In this document: positions 39,683 through 49,546 of the stretch, piece by piece
Position numbering within the stretch: the first letter of the stretch is position 1
Layout of the letters: each line of letters begins with the position of its first letter
Origin: Pseudomonas rubra
GTDB lineage: Bacteria > Pseudomonadota > Gammaproteobacteria > Pseudomonadales > Pseudomonadaceae
DNA length: 64,000 bases
Reading direction: 5' to 3'
Assembly (NCBI RefSeq): GCF_028656935.1
Contig: NZ_JAMDGZ010000015.1
Location: 1-64,000, forward strand
Translations under genes and position numbers: made by a program
The notes under the pieces: model-generated
The model's database searches: none
The model's input: the letters and a program-made list of their open reading frames with translations, nothing else
Told to the model about the DNA's origin: nothing

Positions 39683-40315
39683 TCAAGCACAGGCAGCCTG
39701 CTTGAGCCAGCGGCCGAGCAGTGGTTCGAGGGAGTCAAGCGGCTGGTAGCCGTTGGTCAGCAAGGCCAGCTGGCCATTACGCTCGGCCAGCAGGGTCGGG
39801 AAGCCGGCGATGCCCAGGTCCTGGACCCAAGTGAAGTCGGCCGCCGTGGCCGAACGTTGTTCGGCGCTGGTAAAGGCATCGGCAAAGGCTGCGCGGTCGT
39901 AACCGGCCTGCTCCGCCAGCTCCACCAGCAACGGCGCGCGAGTAACATCTTCGCCACGCTGGTAGAAGGCTTGCTGGATCAGCTTGAGCAAGGCACCGAC
40001 ATGCTGCGGGTCAAGGCTGCGCGCGGTGACCAGGGCCCGGCAGGCGGGCTCGGTGTCGTAGACAAAACCGTCGGGCAACGCGCCCTCGAACTCGAACGCC
40101 TGCCCGGTGGCGTCGTGCACCGCCTGCCAGTGATCGAGGATGTAGCCACGGGTCGAGGCATCCAGCGCCCGGCTGCCCGAACGCAGGCCGCCCAGCACCA
40201 CCTGGGTCGGCACACCCGCCGCCTGCGCCTGGGCGATCAAGGCTTCGGCGACCGGGGCAAAGCCCCAGCACCAGGAGCACATCGGGTCCATCACATACAG
40301 CAGGCGTGCGGACAT
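39683..40315 (-). CDS. DsbA-family thioredoxin-fold protein (FrnE-like)
   Basis: Protein of 210 aa with a CxxC centre, CSWCWGF (about residues 13-19), at the start and the cis-Pro segment IAGFPTLL near the C-terminus. There is no signal peptide, so it acts in the cytoplasm, as 2-hydroxychromene-isomerase/FrnE-type members do. FrnE proteins are disulfide oxidoreductases linked to oxidative stress; that role is inference here. The ATG at 40315 is four bases from the trhO stop. Confidence 0.86.
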   Translation of the reverse strand: MSARLLYVMDPMCSWCWGFAPVAEALIAQAQAAGVPTQVVLGGLRSGSRALDASTRGYILDHWQAVHDATGQAFEFEGALPDGFVYDTEPACRALVTARSLDPQHVGALLKLIQQAFYQRGEDVTRAPLLVELAEQAGYDRAAFADAFTSAEQRSATAADFTWVQDLGIAGFPTLLAERNGQLALLTNGYQPLDSLEPLLGRWLKQAACA

Positions 40316-40318
40316 CAA

Positions 40319-41257
40319 TCAGGCCTCGGCAGCTTTGCGGTAGTTGTGACCGATCGGGTGAGGCTGATTGCGCGCCTTGGCCAGTTCGATCTGCTTCTGC
40401 CGGTCAACGGCACTGCGCCGGGTCTTTTCACTCAGGCTGTCCCAGCAATGCGGGCAGCTGATGCCTGGCGAATAGTGCTCGGACGCACGCTCTTGCACGC
40501 TGATCGGGGTGCGGCAGGCATGGCACTGGTCATAGTCGCCTTCGCTCAGGTCGTGACGCACGGTGACCCGGTTGTCGAACACGAAGCAGTCGCCCTCCCA
40601 GCGGCTTTCATCCTGAGGTACCTCTTCGAGGTATTTGAGGATCCCGCCCTTAAGATGATAGACCTCTTCGAACCCCTCGCCGAGCATGTAGCTGGAGGCT
40701 TTCTCGCAGCGAATGCCGCCGGTGCAGAACATCGCCACTTTTTTGTGTTTGGCCGGATCGAAGTTGGCCTTGATGTACTCGGGGAACTCACGAAAGGTGG
40801 TGGTCTTGGGGTCGATCGCACCTTCGAAGGTACCGATCGCCACTTCGTAGTCATTGCGGGTATCGATCAGCAGCACTTCGGGGTCGCTGATCAGCGCATT
40901 CCAGTCCTGGGGCTCGACGTAGGTGCCGACCTTGTAGTTCGGGTCCACGCCCGGCACGCCGAGGGTGACGATCTCTTTCTTGAGCTTGACCTTGGTGCGG
41001 TAGAACGGCTGTTCGTCGCAGTAGGATTCCTTGTGATCGACATCGACCAGGCGCGCATCGCTACGCAGCCAGGCCAGCAGGCCATCGATACCTTCACGGG
41101 TACCGGAAACCGTACCGTTGATACCTTCCTCAGCCAGCAGCAGGGTGCCCTTGACGCCGTTGGCCATCATGCTCTCGAGCAGCGGCTCGCGCAGCTCGAC
41201 GTAATCTTTGAGGGTGACGAATTTGTACAGCGCCGCGACGACGATAGCGTGGGACAT
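40319..41257 (-). CDS. trhO: tRNA uridine(34) hydroxylase TrhO (rhodanese domain)
   Basis: Protein of 312 aa of the TrhO/YceA family, which hydroxylates tRNA uridine-34 to 5-hydroxyuridine with O2. The N-terminal acylphosphatase-like part has [16 protein letters not shown]. The central rhodanese domain carries the active Cys in [15 protein letters not shown]. The C-terminal Cys pairs ([17 protein letters not shown]) look like a metal-binding knuckle. The ATG at 41257 is chosen ([13 protein letters not shown]); the longer reading adds residues foreign to the family. Confidence 0.94.
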   Translation of the reverse strand: MSHAIVVAALYKFVTLKDYVELREPLLESMMANGVKGTLLLAEEGINGTVSGTREGIDGLLAWLRSDARLVDVDHKESYCDEQPFYRTKVKLKKEIVTLGVPGVDPNYKVGTYVEPQDWNALISDPEVLLIDTRNDYEVAIGTFEGAIDPKTTTFREFPEYIKANFDPAKHKKVAMFCTGGIRCEKASSYMLGEGFEEVYHLKGGILKYLEEVPQDESRWEGDCFVFDNRVTVRHDLSEGDYDQCHACRTPISVQERASEHYSPGISCPHCWDSLSEKTRRSAVDRQKQIELAKARNQPHPIGHNYRKAAEA

Positions 41258-41308
41258 GCAGTAATTTCTCCAGGTGGTCACCCTCGCAAAGGGCGGACCG
41301 GATGCCAA

Positions 41309-41336
41309 ATAAAAACGCGCCGACGAGCGGCGCGTT
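41309..41336 (-). terminator. Terminator after the BolA-like gene
   Basis: Perfect 8-bp stem AACGCGCC/GGCGCGTT with a 7-base loop, followed on the minus strand by TTTTTATT. It separates the BolA-like gene from trhO. Confidence 0.85.
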
Positions 41337-41366
41337 AGTCATTCTAGCAAAAACCTGACGAGGAAA

Positions 41367-41666
41367 TCAGTGCTTGCTGCCACCGGCGCAGGTCGGCGAT
41401 GCCGGCGCTACGCCAATTGCCTGCCATTCCTGCGGCGTGTAGGTGTGCAGCGCCAGGGCGTGAAACTGGCCCATCAACTCACCCAGGGTGGCGTAGACCT
41501 TCTGGTGACGCTTGACGCTATTGAGCCCCTCGAACTGCTCGCTCACCAGCACCGCCTTGTAGTGGGTCTGCTGGCCACGGCTGTGCATGTGGCTTTCATC
41601 GAGCACCTGCAGGTGCTTTGGTGCCAGCGCCTGCAGGCTCTGCTCGATCTTTTGCTGCATGGTCAT
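41367..41666 (-). CDS. BolA-family protein
   Basis: Protein of 99 aa with the BolA fold. Segments QVLDESHMHSRGQQTHYKAVLVSEQFEGLNSVKRHQKVY carry the conserved LxxLNP-like loop and His residues that bind Fe-S clusters with monothiol glutaredoxins. HALALHTYTPQEW fits the C-terminal strand-helix. BolA proteins act in iron homeostasis and cell morphology. The ATG at 41666 is 16 bases from the stop of the DUF2059 gene, so both likely share one transcript that ends at the terminator at 41309. Confidence 0.92.
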   Translation of the reverse strand: MTMQQKIEQSLQALAPKHLQVLDESHMHSRGQQTHYKAVLVSEQFEGLNSVKRHQKVYATLGELMGQFHALALHTYTPQEWQAIGVAPASPTCAGGSKH

Positions 41667-41681
41667 GTCAGGCTCCGCGGA

Positions 41682-42203
41682 TTACTTCTTGGCCGGTGCG
41701 GCCTTGCCAGCATTCGGGTCGAGTTCTTTGGTCATGTCAGCCAGCAGCTTGTTGACCACCGGCACCGCGCTTTCCAGTTTCTGCTGGGTGAGCTGGGCCG
41801 ATTGCTGGGTTACCTGCGGCATCTTCTCCAGGACTTTCTTGCCCAGAGGCGACTGGTAGAACGCGACCAGGTCCTTCAGCTCGCTTTCAGTGAAGGTGGT
41901 GGTGTAGAGCTTGACCATGTCCGGCTTGAGCTTGTTCCAGCCGATGGCCTGGTCCAGGGCGGCATTGGCCTTGGCCTGGTAGCTGTCGAGCACGGATTTC
42001 TTCGAGGCCGGGGCCTTGGTCTGCTCGAAACGCTGGGCGAACATCTGTTGCACCTGCATGTAGACCGGAGTACCGAGCTTGTCGGCATGCGCCATCATGA
42101 GGAATTTTTCAGCACTGGCGTTGTGGCTGGCGGTATCTGCAAGCACCTGGCCGCTGGCGCAGACCAGCGCTACAGCGGTGCAGAGGGCGCGAAGACGGGT
42201 CAT
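41682..42203 (-). CDS. DUF2059 exported protein
   Basis: Protein of 173 aa. Residues 1-22 are a signal peptide (MTRLRALCTAVALVCASGQVLA). The rest is helical and charged, with the DUF2059 pattern FTESELKDLVAFYQSPLGKKVLEKMPQ (about residues 105-130). It is periplasmic by prediction. The function of the family is unknown to me. It starts at the ATG at 42203 rather than an upstream ATG, because the signal peptide begins there. It lies divergent from fumC and ahead of the bolA-like gene, as in P. aeruginosa. Confidence 0.85.
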   Translation of the reverse strand: MTRLRALCTAVALVCASGQVLADTASHNASAEKFLMMAHADKLGTPVYMQVQQMFAQRFEQTKAPASKKSVLDSYQAKANAALDQAIGWNKLKPDMVKLYTTTFTESELKDLVAFYQSPLGKKVLEKMPQVTQQSAQLTQQKLESAVPVVNKLLADMTKELDPNAGKAAPAKK

Positions 42204-42359
42204 CGGAATTCCTTGAATAGACAGAGGAGGTAGTACCCCAGAATAGAGCATTCTGCGCCGACAGTGGCACAGTGCTCAAGTGGGTCGACGCGCAATGGAA
42301 CCGCTACGCCAAATAAGGACCTAAACTGCGAATTCAGACCACAAGGGAGTGAGCGCAGC

Positions 42360-43754
42360 ATGAGCCGTATCGAAACTGACAGCCTCGGGCCGGTCGAAGT
42401 TCCTGAAAACGCCTACTGGGGAGCCCAGACGCAGCGCTCGCTGATCAACTTTGCCATCGGCAAGGAGCGTATGCCACTGGCCGTTTTGCATGCCCTGGCG
42501 CTAATCAAGAAAGCCGCCGCCCGGGTCAACAACCGCAACGGAGACCTTGCGGCGGACATCGCCCGCTTGATCGAACAGGCCGCTGACGAAGTGCTCGACG
42601 GCCAGCTCGATGACCAATTTCCACTCGTCGTCTGGCAAACCGGCAGTGGTACCCAAAGCAACATGAACGTCAACGAGGTGATCGCCGGTCGCGCCAACGA
42701 ACTGGCGGGAAAGGGCCGTGGCGGCAAGGCGCCAGTACATCCCAACGATCACGTAAACCGCTCGCAGAGCTCAAACGACTGCTTCCCCACCGCCATGCAT
42801 ATCGCCGCCGCCCAGGCGGTGCAACACTCGCTGCTGCCGGCGATCAGCGAGCTGTCGTCGGGACTGGCGGAGTTGGCGGTGCGGCATCAGCATCTGGTGA
42901 AAACCGGCCGTACCCATATGATGGACGCCACACCGATCACCTTCGGCCAGGAACTCTCGGCCTACGTCGCCCAACTCGACTACGCCCAGCGTGCCATTCG
43001 TTCGGCCCTGCCGGCAGTCTGCGAGCTGGCCCAGGGCGGCACTGCGGTAGGCACCGGGCTGAACGCCCCGCACGGCTTTGCCGAGGCCATTGCCGCCGAG
43101 CTCGCCGCCCTCTGCGGCCTGCCGTTCGTTACCGCGCCCAACAAGTTTGCCGCCTTGGCCGGTCATGAACCGCTGACCACCCTCGCCGGCGGGCTGAAAA
43201 CCCTGGCCGTGGCTTTGATGAAACTGGCCAACGACCTGCGCCTGCTCGGCTCCGGCCCCCGTGGCGGCATTGCCGAGGTGCGCCTGCCGGCCAACGAGCC
43301 GGGCAGCTCGATCATGCCCGGCAAGGTCAATCCAACCCAGTGCGAGGCCCTGTCGATGCTGGCCTGCCAGGTGCTGGGCAATGACACTGCGATCGGCTTT
43401 GCCGCCAGCCAAGGGCATTTGCAGTTGAATGTGTTCAAACCGGTGATCATCCACAACCTGCTGCAGTCCATCGAACTGCTGGCAGACGGTTGCAGCAACT
43501 TCCAGCAGCACTGCATCGCGGGCCTGGAAGCGGATACCGAGCAGATGGCCGCGCACCTGGAACGCGGGCTGATGCTGGTGACTGCGCTCAACCCGCATAT
43601 CGGCTACGACAAGGCCGCGGAAATCGCCAAGAAGGCCTACAGCGAAGGCACCACCCTGCGCGAAGCGGCGCTGAGCCTGGGCTACCTGAGCAACGAACAG
43701 TTTGACCAGTGGGTGCGCCCGGAAAAAATGCTCGAACCAGGCGCAAAGGGCTGA
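42360..43754 (+). CDS. fumC: Fumarate hydratase, class II
   Basis: Iron-free fumarase of 464 aa for the citric acid cycle. The start [24 protein letters not shown] and the signature [15 protein letters not shown] (about residues 317-331) are diagnostic. [12 protein letters not shown] and [16 protein letters not shown] are also conserved. This copy sits with the bolA and DUF2059 genes, unlike the Fur-linked copy near sodA known in Pseudomonas. The ATG at 42360 is chosen from the family start. Confidence 0.97.
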   Translation: MSRIETDSLGPVEVPENAYWGAQTQRSLINFAIGKERMPLAVLHALALIKKAAARVNNRNGDLAADIARLIEQAADEVLDGQLDDQFPLVVWQTGSGTQSNMNVNEVIAGRANELAGKGRGGKAPVHPNDHVNRSQSSNDCFPTAMHIAAAQAVQHSLLPAISELSSGLAELAVRHQHLVKTGRTHMMDATPITFGQELSAYVAQLDYAQRAIRSALPAVCELAQGGTAVGTGLNAPHGFAEAIAAELAALCGLPFVTAPNKFAALAGHEPLTTLAGGLKTLAVALMKLANDLRLLGSGPRGGIAEVRLPANEPGSSIMPGKVNPTQCEALSMLACQVLGNDTAIGFAASQGHLQLNVFKPVIIHNLLQSIELLADGCSNFQQHCIAGLEADTEQMAAHLERGLMLVTALNPHIGYDKAAEIAKKAYSEGTTLREAALSLGYLSNEQFDQWVRPEKMLEPGAKG

Positions 43755-43755
43755 A

Positions 43756-44712
43756 TCAACGGGCCAGGCGTACGCGCCTGGCTCGCCAGCCGGCCACGAT
43801 CGACGGCCCCAGGGCGGTCAGCGCCGAACCCAGCACCACCACCAGGGCACCGATGTAGCCCAGGGAATTGATCTGCTCGGCGTGCACATAGTCAGGCCAG
43901 AACCAGGCTGCCAGGGCCACGGCAACGAAGGTGATCAGTGGCGTCACTGCCAGAGTCGCACTGACCCGGGACGCTTCCCAATGCGCCAGCGCCTCGGCAA
44001 AGGCGCCATAAGCCACCAGGGTGTTCAGGCAGCACGCCAGCAGCAGCCAGCCTTGCAACGGGCTCAGCTCCAGCGCCTGCAGCGGATGCACCCAAGGCGT
44101 CAGCAGCGCCGCGCAGCACAGATAGATGACCATCATTACCTGCATCGAATTCCACACCGTCAGCAGTTGCTTCTGGCTCAGGGCATAGAACACCCAGATG
44201 GTGGTTGCCAGCAGGATGGTCAGCACGCCCGTGGTGTAGACGCTCAGAGAGGTCAGCAACTCCTCAAGACGTTGATTGAAGAACAGACCGAAGCCGATCA
44301 GCAATATCACCAGGCCCATGCCCTGCCCCAGACTGAAGCGTTCCTTGAACAGGAACACACTGGCCACCAGCAGCAACACCGGCCCCATCTGCACCACCAA
44401 CTGCGCCGTACCGGGGCTGAGTAGCTTGAGCCCGACCAGGTACAGCACATAGTTGCCGACCAGGCCGCACGTGGCCAGCACCACCAGGCCCCAGCCCTTG
44501 GGCCCGAGTGGTTTGAACGAAGGCAGACGCTTGCTCGCCGCAAGCCAGGCCAGCAGCAAGCCACCGGATACCAACAAGCGAAACCAGGTCACGGTGATCG
44601 GGTCCATCACCTGCAACACCTGCTTGAGCTTGATCGGCAGGATGCCCCAGAGCAAGGCGGTCAGCAGTGACAAGCACAGGCCGTAGAGCCCGCGTCCGGA
44701 CGAAATATGCAT
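43756..44712 (-). CDS. EamA/DMT-family transporter (RarD-like)
   Basis: Membrane protein of 318 aa with ten predicted helices from two EamA repeats, for example LYGLCLSLLTALLWGILPIKL at the start and LAVTPLITFVAVALAAWF near the end. The family exports metabolites or amino acids; the substrate is unknown. The ATG at 44712 follows GAGG. The gene is convergent with fumC (stop codons one base apart) and is bounded upstream by a REP pair. Confidence 0.88.
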   Translation of the reverse strand: MHISSGRGLYGLCLSLLTALLWGILPIKLKQVLQVMDPITVTWFRLLVSGGLLLAWLAASKRLPSFKPLGPKGWGLVVLATCGLVGNYVLYLVGLKLLSPGTAQLVVQMGPVLLLVASVFLFKERFSLGQGMGLVILLIGFGLFFNQRLEELLTSLSVYTTGVLTILLATTIWVFYALSQKQLLTVWNSMQVMMVIYLCCAALLTPWVHPLQALELSPLQGWLLLACCLNTLVAYGAFAEALAHWEASRVSATLAVTPLITFVAVALAAWFWPDYVHAEQINSLGYIGALVVVLGSALTALGPSIVAGWRARRVRLAR

Positions 44713-44831
44713 AACCAGCCTCGACAACCCTTGGGTGGGGGGAAACTGGATTCTACGGGGTAGGACAGGCGCTGATGTGGAAAAGAATTCAATACTTCAT
44801 TCCCTGAACTCCTGTCGGGGCCGCTGCGCGC

Positions 44832-44910
44832 CCCATCGCCGGCAAAGCCGGCTCCCACAGGAAGGGTACATGCCGGCCCATTGTGGGAGCCGGCCTTGCC
44901 GGCGATGGGC
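44832..44910. repeat. Paired REP element, GCCGGCGATGGGC class
   Basis: Two inverted REP copies with core GTGGGAGCCGGC and the tail GCCGGCGATGGGC, separated by about 22 bases. They lie between the EamA gene and pap, 19 bases past the pap stop. Confidence 0.85.
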
Positions 44911-44929
44911 TGCGAAAGCAGCCCCGCTG

Positions 44930-46423
44930 TCACTTCTTGTGCTTCTTGAACGCCGTCTCCAGCGCCTCATTAATGGTGCGTAACACCTTGACCCGCGCCC
45001 AGCGCTTGTCATTGGCCTCGACCAGGGTCCAAGGCGCGATCTCGGTGCTGGTGCGATCGACCATGTCGCCCACCGCTTCGGCGTACTGACCCCATTTATC
45101 GCGGTTGCGCCAATCTTCCTCAGTGATTTTGAAGCGCTTGAACGGGATCTGCTCCCGCTCCTGAAAGCGTTCGAGCTGGGTCTGCTCGTCAATCGACAAC
45201 CAGAACTTCACCACCACGACACCGGAATTGCTAAGTTGCTCTTCAAAGTCGTTGATCTCGCCGTAAGCGCGCATCCAGTCCGCCCGGCTGCAAAAACCTT
45301 CGACCCGCTCGACCAGCACCCGGCCATACCAGGAGCGGTCAAACACGGTGAACTTGCCACGTGCCGGAATGTGTCGCCAGAAGCGCCACAGGTAAGGCTG
45401 TGCACGCTCTTCCTCGGTGGGCGCGGCAATCGGCACGATACGGTACTGACGTGGGTCGAGCGCCGCCGCCACGCGGCGAATGGCACCGCCCTTGCCTGCC
45501 GCGTCGTTGCCCTCGAACACCGCAATCAAGGCATGCCGGCGCATGCGCTTGTCACGCAGCAAACCGGCCAGGCGTGCCTGTTCGGTAATCAGTTGCTCCT
45601 GATAGTCGTCCTTGTCCAGGCGCAAGCTCAGGTCAAGGCTGCCGAGCAGGCTGCGCTGGTCGATGCTTTCGCCTAGCGGGGCAATGTTGGCCTGATGGAT
45701 CGGTGCATGATTGGCCTTGAGGGCGGCCTGCAAACCTTCGAGCAGAATCTTGCCCACGGCCAGGCTGCGGTAATGCGGATCGACGCCTTCGATTACATGC
45801 CAGGGCGCGTAGTCACGGCTGGTCTGGCGCAGCACCCGCTCACCAAAACGCACGAAGCGGTCGTAGGTCTCGGACTGCTGCCAGTCCAGCGGGCTGATCC
45901 GCCAACTGTGCAGTGGGTCGTCCTTAAGCGCCTTGAGCCGGGCCTTCATCTGTTTCTTGGACAGGTGAAACCAGAACTTGAAGATCAGCGCGCCTTCATC
46001 GCAGAGCATCTCCTCCAGGCGTTCAGCGCCGCGGATGGCCTGATCGAGCACAGCGTCCTTGAACTGGCCATGCACCCGTCCCTGGAGCATCTGGCTGTAC
46101 CAGTTGCCGAAAAACACACCCATGCGCCCCTTGGCCGGCAGGGCCCGCCAGTAACGCCAGGCCGGCGGGCGGGCGAGCTCTTCGTCAGTCTGCTGGTCGA
46201 AGGTGCGCACCTCGATCAGGCGCGGGTCCATCCACTCATTGAGCAGCTTGACCGTCTCGCCCTTACCGGCGCCTTCAATGCCGTTGATCAGCACGATCAC
46301 CGGGAAACGCGCCTGCTGCTTGAGCTCGAACTGGGCTTCGAGCAGGGCTTCACGCAGCGCCGGGACCTCGGCGTCATAGGTGTCTTTGTCGATGGCGTGA
46401 CCAATTTCAGCGGATTCGAGCAT
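44930..46423 (-). CDS. pap: Polyphosphate:AMP phosphotransferase (fused PPK2 domains)
   Basis: Class II PPK2-type protein of 497 aa with two fused P-loop halves. The first has ING-IEGAGKGETVKLLNEWMD (about residues 46-63), the second FEGNDAAGKGGAIRRVAAALD. Each also has lid and Walker B features, such as FFGNWYSQ and FDRSWYGRVLVERVEGF. The family phosphorylates AMP to ADP with polyphosphate as donor, in the cytoplasm. The ATG at 46423 (MLESAEIGHAIDK) is chosen; upstream residues are unrelated. It is divergent from mnmC. Confidence 0.95.
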   Translation of the reverse strand: MLESAEIGHAIDKDTYDAEVPALREALLEAQFELKQQARFPVIVLINGIEGAGKGETVKLLNEWMDPRLIEVRTFDQQTDEELARPPAWRYWRALPAKGRMGVFFGNWYSQMLQGRVHGQFKDAVLDQAIRGAERLEEMLCDEGALIFKFWFHLSKKQMKARLKALKDDPLHSWRISPLDWQQSETYDRFVRFGERVLRQTSRDYAPWHVIEGVDPHYRSLAVGKILLEGLQAALKANHAPIHQANIAPLGESIDQRSLLGSLDLSLRLDKDDYQEQLITEQARLAGLLRDKRMRRHALIAVFEGNDAAGKGGAIRRVAAALDPRQYRIVPIAAPTEEERAQPYLWRFWRHIPARGKFTVFDRSWYGRVLVERVEGFCSRADWMRAYGEINDFEEQLSNSGVVVVKFWLSIDEQTQLERFQEREQIPFKRFKITEEDWRNRDKWGQYAEAVGDMVDRTSTEIAPWTLVEANDKRWARVKVLRTINEALETAFKKHKK

Positions 46424-46558
46424 ACCAGGCTCCCTACATGGATAAGCAAGACTAGCGGATTGTCGAAACCTTTGTCGGTACAAAACAAAGCCTGCCACAG
46501 GTCAAACAGCCTTGCGCCGATCAGCTAAAATGGCCGTCTTGCCTGAGCTGAGCCGAAC

Positions 46559-48547
46559 ATGACCGAAGTAACCCAATACGCCCAGATCGACTGGGACGAG
46601 CAGGGCCGCCCCCACTCGCGCCAATACGACGACATCTATTTCTCCAAGGAGCAGAGCCTGGAGGAAACCCGTCACGTGTTCATCGACCAGAACGACCTGC
46701 GCCAGCGTTTCAGTGCACTGCAACCGGGCCAGTGCCTGGTGATCGGCGAAACCGGCTTCGGCACCGGATTGAACTTCTTCTGTGCCTGGCAGTTGTTTGC
46801 CGAGTGCGCCCCGGCTGATGCCCGCCTGCACTTCATCAGTGTGGAAAAGTTCCCCCTGACCCGCGCCGACCTCAGCCGTGCCCTGGCCCTGTGGCCAACG
46901 CTGAAGTCGTTCAGTAGTCAGTTGCTGACCCAGTACGTGGCGGTGCACGAGGGCTTTCAGCCGTTTGTGTTTGACCAAGGCCGGGTGCGCCTGACCCTGA
47001 TGATCGGTGACGTGCTGGAGCAGTTGCCGCAGCTCGATGCCCAGATCGATGCCTGGTTCCTCGACGGCTTTGCCCCGGCCAAGAACCCGGAAATGTGGAC
47101 CCCGGAACTGTTCGCCCAGATCGGCCGGCTGTCGGCGCCCGGCGCCACCCTCGGCACCTTCACCAGCACCGGCTGGGTACGCCGCGGCCTGATCGCCGTG
47201 GGCTTTACCATGAAGCGCATTCCCGGCATTGGCAAGAAATGGGAAGTCCTGCGCGGCAGCTTCAACGGCTGGCCGCCCGAACAACCGCAGCCACCCGCGA
47301 GCGCCCCGTGGTTTGCCCGCCCGCCCGCACTCACCGGGCCGCGCCAGGCGCTGGTAATCGGTGCCGGCCTGGCCGGTTGCGCGAGCGCCGCCAGCCTCGC
47401 CGCACGGGGTTGGCAGGTGAAGGTGCTGGAGCGTCACGCCACAGCGGCGGCCGAGGCTTCGGGTAATCCGCAAGGGGTGCTGTACCTCAAGCTGTCGGCT
47501 CATGGCACGGCATTGTCGCGCATGATCCTCAGTGGATTCGGCTACACCAGGCGGCTGCTCGAAAGCTTGCAACGCGGCCAGGACTGGGGCGGGTGCGGGG
47601 TGTTGCAACTGGCCTTCGACGCCAAGGAAGAGCAACGCCAGCAACAACTGACCGAAGCCTTCAATCCGCAATTGCTGCAACGCCTTGAACGTGACCAGGC
47701 CGAACAACTAGCAGGGGTGGCCCTGGGCAGTGGCGGGCTGTTCTATCCCGAAGCGGGCTGGGTGCATCCACCGGCGCTGTGCCAGGCGCAGTTGCAACAC
47801 CCGAACATCACCCTGCTGCCCCATCATCAGGTGTTGCAATTGCGCAAGGTCGATGGCCTGTGGCAGGCCTGGGAAAGCGACAAACTGCTGGCCAGTGCGC
47901 CGCTGGTGGTGTTGGCCACCGCTGCCGAGATCCAGCGTTTCGAGCCTTGCGCGGCCCTGCCGCTCAAGCGCATCCGCGGGCAGATCACCCGCTTACCGGT
48001 CACCGAGCGCAGCCAGGCCCTGGCCACCGTGGTCTGCGCCGACGGCTACGTGGCGCCGCCGCGCAATGGCGAGCACACCCTGGGGGCCAGCTTCGACTTC
48101 CACAGTACCGACCTGACGCCCACAACCGGCGAGCATGTGGGCAACCTTGGCCTGCTCGAAGAGATTTCCAGCGACCTGGCCGAGCGCCTGGGCGCACACA
48201 GCCTCGACCCCCACCAGTTGCAGGGCCGCGCCGCGTTTCGCTGCACCAGCCCCGACTATCTGCCGATTGTCGGCCCGCTGGCCGACCAGGCCCAGTTCAA
48301 ACAGGAATACGCCGTGCTGGCCCGGGATGCCCGGCAGATCCCCGATACGCCCTGCCCCTGGCTTGAAGGCCTGTTCGTCAACAGCGGCCATGGTTCGCGC
48401 GGGCTGATCACCGCGCCACTGTCGGGGGAAATGATCGCCGCCTGGGCCGACAACGCACCGCTGCCAGTACCCCGCACCGTTGCCGAAGCCTGCCATCCGA
48501 ATCGCTTTATGTTGCGTGAGTTGATTCGTGGCAAGGGCAAGCACTAG
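46559..48547 (+). CDS. mnmC: tRNA 5-methylaminomethyl-2-thiouridine biosynthesis bifunctional protein MnmC
   Basis: Two-domain protein of 662 aa. Residues 1 to about 240 are the SAM methyltransferase (ETGFGTGLNFF, WFLDGFAPAKNPEMW). From about 260 is the FAD-dependent oxidoreductase (VIGAGLAGCASAASLAARGWQV). It makes the last two steps to mnm5s2U at the wobble base of several tRNAs. The fused form and length are as in E. coli. The ATG at 46559 lies eight bases after GAGCTGAG, a weak ribosome site. Confidence 0.97.
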   Translation: MTEVTQYAQIDWDEQGRPHSRQYDDIYFSKEQSLEETRHVFIDQNDLRQRFSALQPGQCLVIGETGFGTGLNFFCAWQLFAECAPADARLHFISVEKFPLTRADLSRALALWPTLKSFSSQLLTQYVAVHEGFQPFVFDQGRVRLTLMIGDVLEQLPQLDAQIDAWFLDGFAPAKNPEMWTPELFAQIGRLSAPGATLGTFTSTGWVRRGLIAVGFTMKRIPGIGKKWEVLRGSFNGWPPEQPQPPASAPWFARPPALTGPRQALVIGAGLAGCASAASLAARGWQVKVLERHATAAAEASGNPQGVLYLKLSAHGTALSRMILSGFGYTRRLLESLQRGQDWGGCGVLQLAFDAKEEQRQQQLTEAFNPQLLQRLERDQAEQLAGVALGSGGLFYPEAGWVHPPALCQAQLQHPNITLLPHHQVLQLRKVDGLWQAWESDKLLASAPLVVLATAAEIQRFEPCAALPLKRIRGQITRLPVTERSQALATVVCADGYVAPPRNGEHTLGASFDFHSTDLTPTTGEHVGNLGLLEEISSDLAERLGAHSLDPHQLQGRAAFRCTSPDYLPIVGPLADQAQFKQEYAVLARDARQIPDTPCPWLEGLFVNSGHGSRGLITAPLSGEMIAAWADNAPLPVPRTVAEACHPNRFMLRELIRGKGKH

Positions 48548-48613
48548 CGCCTACACAGTCTGGACAGGTTTCGCGTAGCATAACGAGACCTTTTCGCCAG
48601 ACCTGTCCTGTTC

Positions 48614-48841
48614 ATGCTGATTCCCTACGACCAACTGGAAGCCGAAACCCTCACCCGCCTGATAGAGGATTTCGTCACCCGCGACGGCACCGACAACGGT
48701 GACGACACACCGCTGGAAACCCGTGTGCTGCGAGTACGCCAGGCATTGGCAAAAAAGCAGGCGTTCATCCTGTTCGATCTGGAAAGCCAGCAGTGCCAGT
48801 TGTTGGCCAAGCATGACGTGCCCAAGGAACTGCTCGACTGA
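48614..48841 (+). CDS. YheU-family protein
   Basis: Small protein of 75 aa. MLIPYDQLEAETLTRLIEDF and the pattern RDGTDNG at the start, with CQLLAKHDVPKELLD at the end, match the YheU/UPF0270 family. No function is established to my knowledge. It follows mnmC on the same strand after 66 bases and is convergent with rsmI, the stops a base apart. Confidence 0.9.
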   Translation: MLIPYDQLEAETLTRLIEDFVTRDGTDNGDDTPLETRVLRVRQALAKKQAFILFDLESQQCQLLAKHDVPKELLD

Positions 48842-48842
48842 C

Positions 48843-49025
48843 TCAGCCGGCCTGCTTGGCCAGTTGCTCGACAATGCGCTTGTAGATCTCCGCCCGGTGC
48901 ACTTCGATGTGCCGTGGCGCGCTGATGCCGAATCGCACGGTGTTGCCTTCCACCGACAGCACCGTGATCTTGATGTGATCGTCGATGGCGATGATTTCAC
49001 CTATTTCTCGTCCTATTACCAACAT
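48843..49025 (-). CDS. rsmI: CsrA/RsmA-family post-transcriptional regulator, RsmI-like
   Basis: Protein of 60 aa with the CsrA fold. The start MLVIGREIGEIIAI and the end HIEVHRAEIYKRI carry the RNA-binding beta-1 and the conserved Arg44. This start (LVIGREIGE rather than LILTRRVGE) marks the RsmI group of Pseudomonas, not RsmA. Such proteins bind GGA motifs in mRNA leaders and are held by RsmX/Y/Z sRNAs. GGAGG precedes the ATG at 49025. No partner sRNA is seen nearby. Confidence 0.88.
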   Translation of the reverse strand: MLVIGREIGEIIAIDDHIKITVLSVEGNTVRFGISAPRHIEVHRAEIYKRIVEQLAKQAG

Positions 49026-49160
49026 GCTCCGATCCTCCACCAATCAGGGAATTCGGAGACTGCACGGGGTGTCGGACGCCTTCAATGCTCCCGCAATGAA
49101 TTAGACAAGTCCCACTTCTCTAGGCGAATTTGCCTACAGATTTATTGCGTTTTCGTTCAC

Positions 49161-49493
49161 TCAGGCGCTCTGCAAACGCGGCCCCAGGACGATGATACTG
49201 GCGCCCAGCACACACAGCAGCGCGCCGATCCAGTCGCTGCCCAATGGCCGGGCACGCTCGACCAGCGCCAGCCACAGCAGCGAGGTGACAATGTAGATTC
49301 CGCCATAGGCGGCATAGGCGCGCCCGGCGTAAGCGGCCTCGACTCGAGTGAGGATCAGGGCGAACAGGGTCAGACTGAGCAAAGCCGGAGCGATCCACCA
49401 AGCGCTCTTGCCCAGGCGCAGCCACATGTAAAACGCGTAGCAACCGCCGATCTCGAAGATCGCCGCAAGGAAAAACCACAGGTAATTGATCAC
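49161..49493 (-). CDS. YnfA-family small membrane protein
   Basis: Protein of 110 aa with four membrane helices. [25 protein letters not shown] and [21 protein letters not shown] are typical of the YnfA/UPF0060 family, distant relatives of small multidrug resistance transporters. Whether it pumps anything is not known here. It is a single gene between rsmI and an SDR gene, both on the same strand. Confidence 0.9.
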   Translation of the reverse strand: MINYLWFFLAAIFEIGGCYAFYMWLRLGKSAWWIAPALLSLTLFALILTRVEAAYAGRAYAAYGGIYIVTSLLWLALVERARPLGSDWIGALLCVLGASIIVLGPRLQSA

Positions 49494-49546
49494 ACCAGGT
49501 ACTCAAGGCTACTCAAAAGATGGCCAAGAATACCTGATGCCGACGC

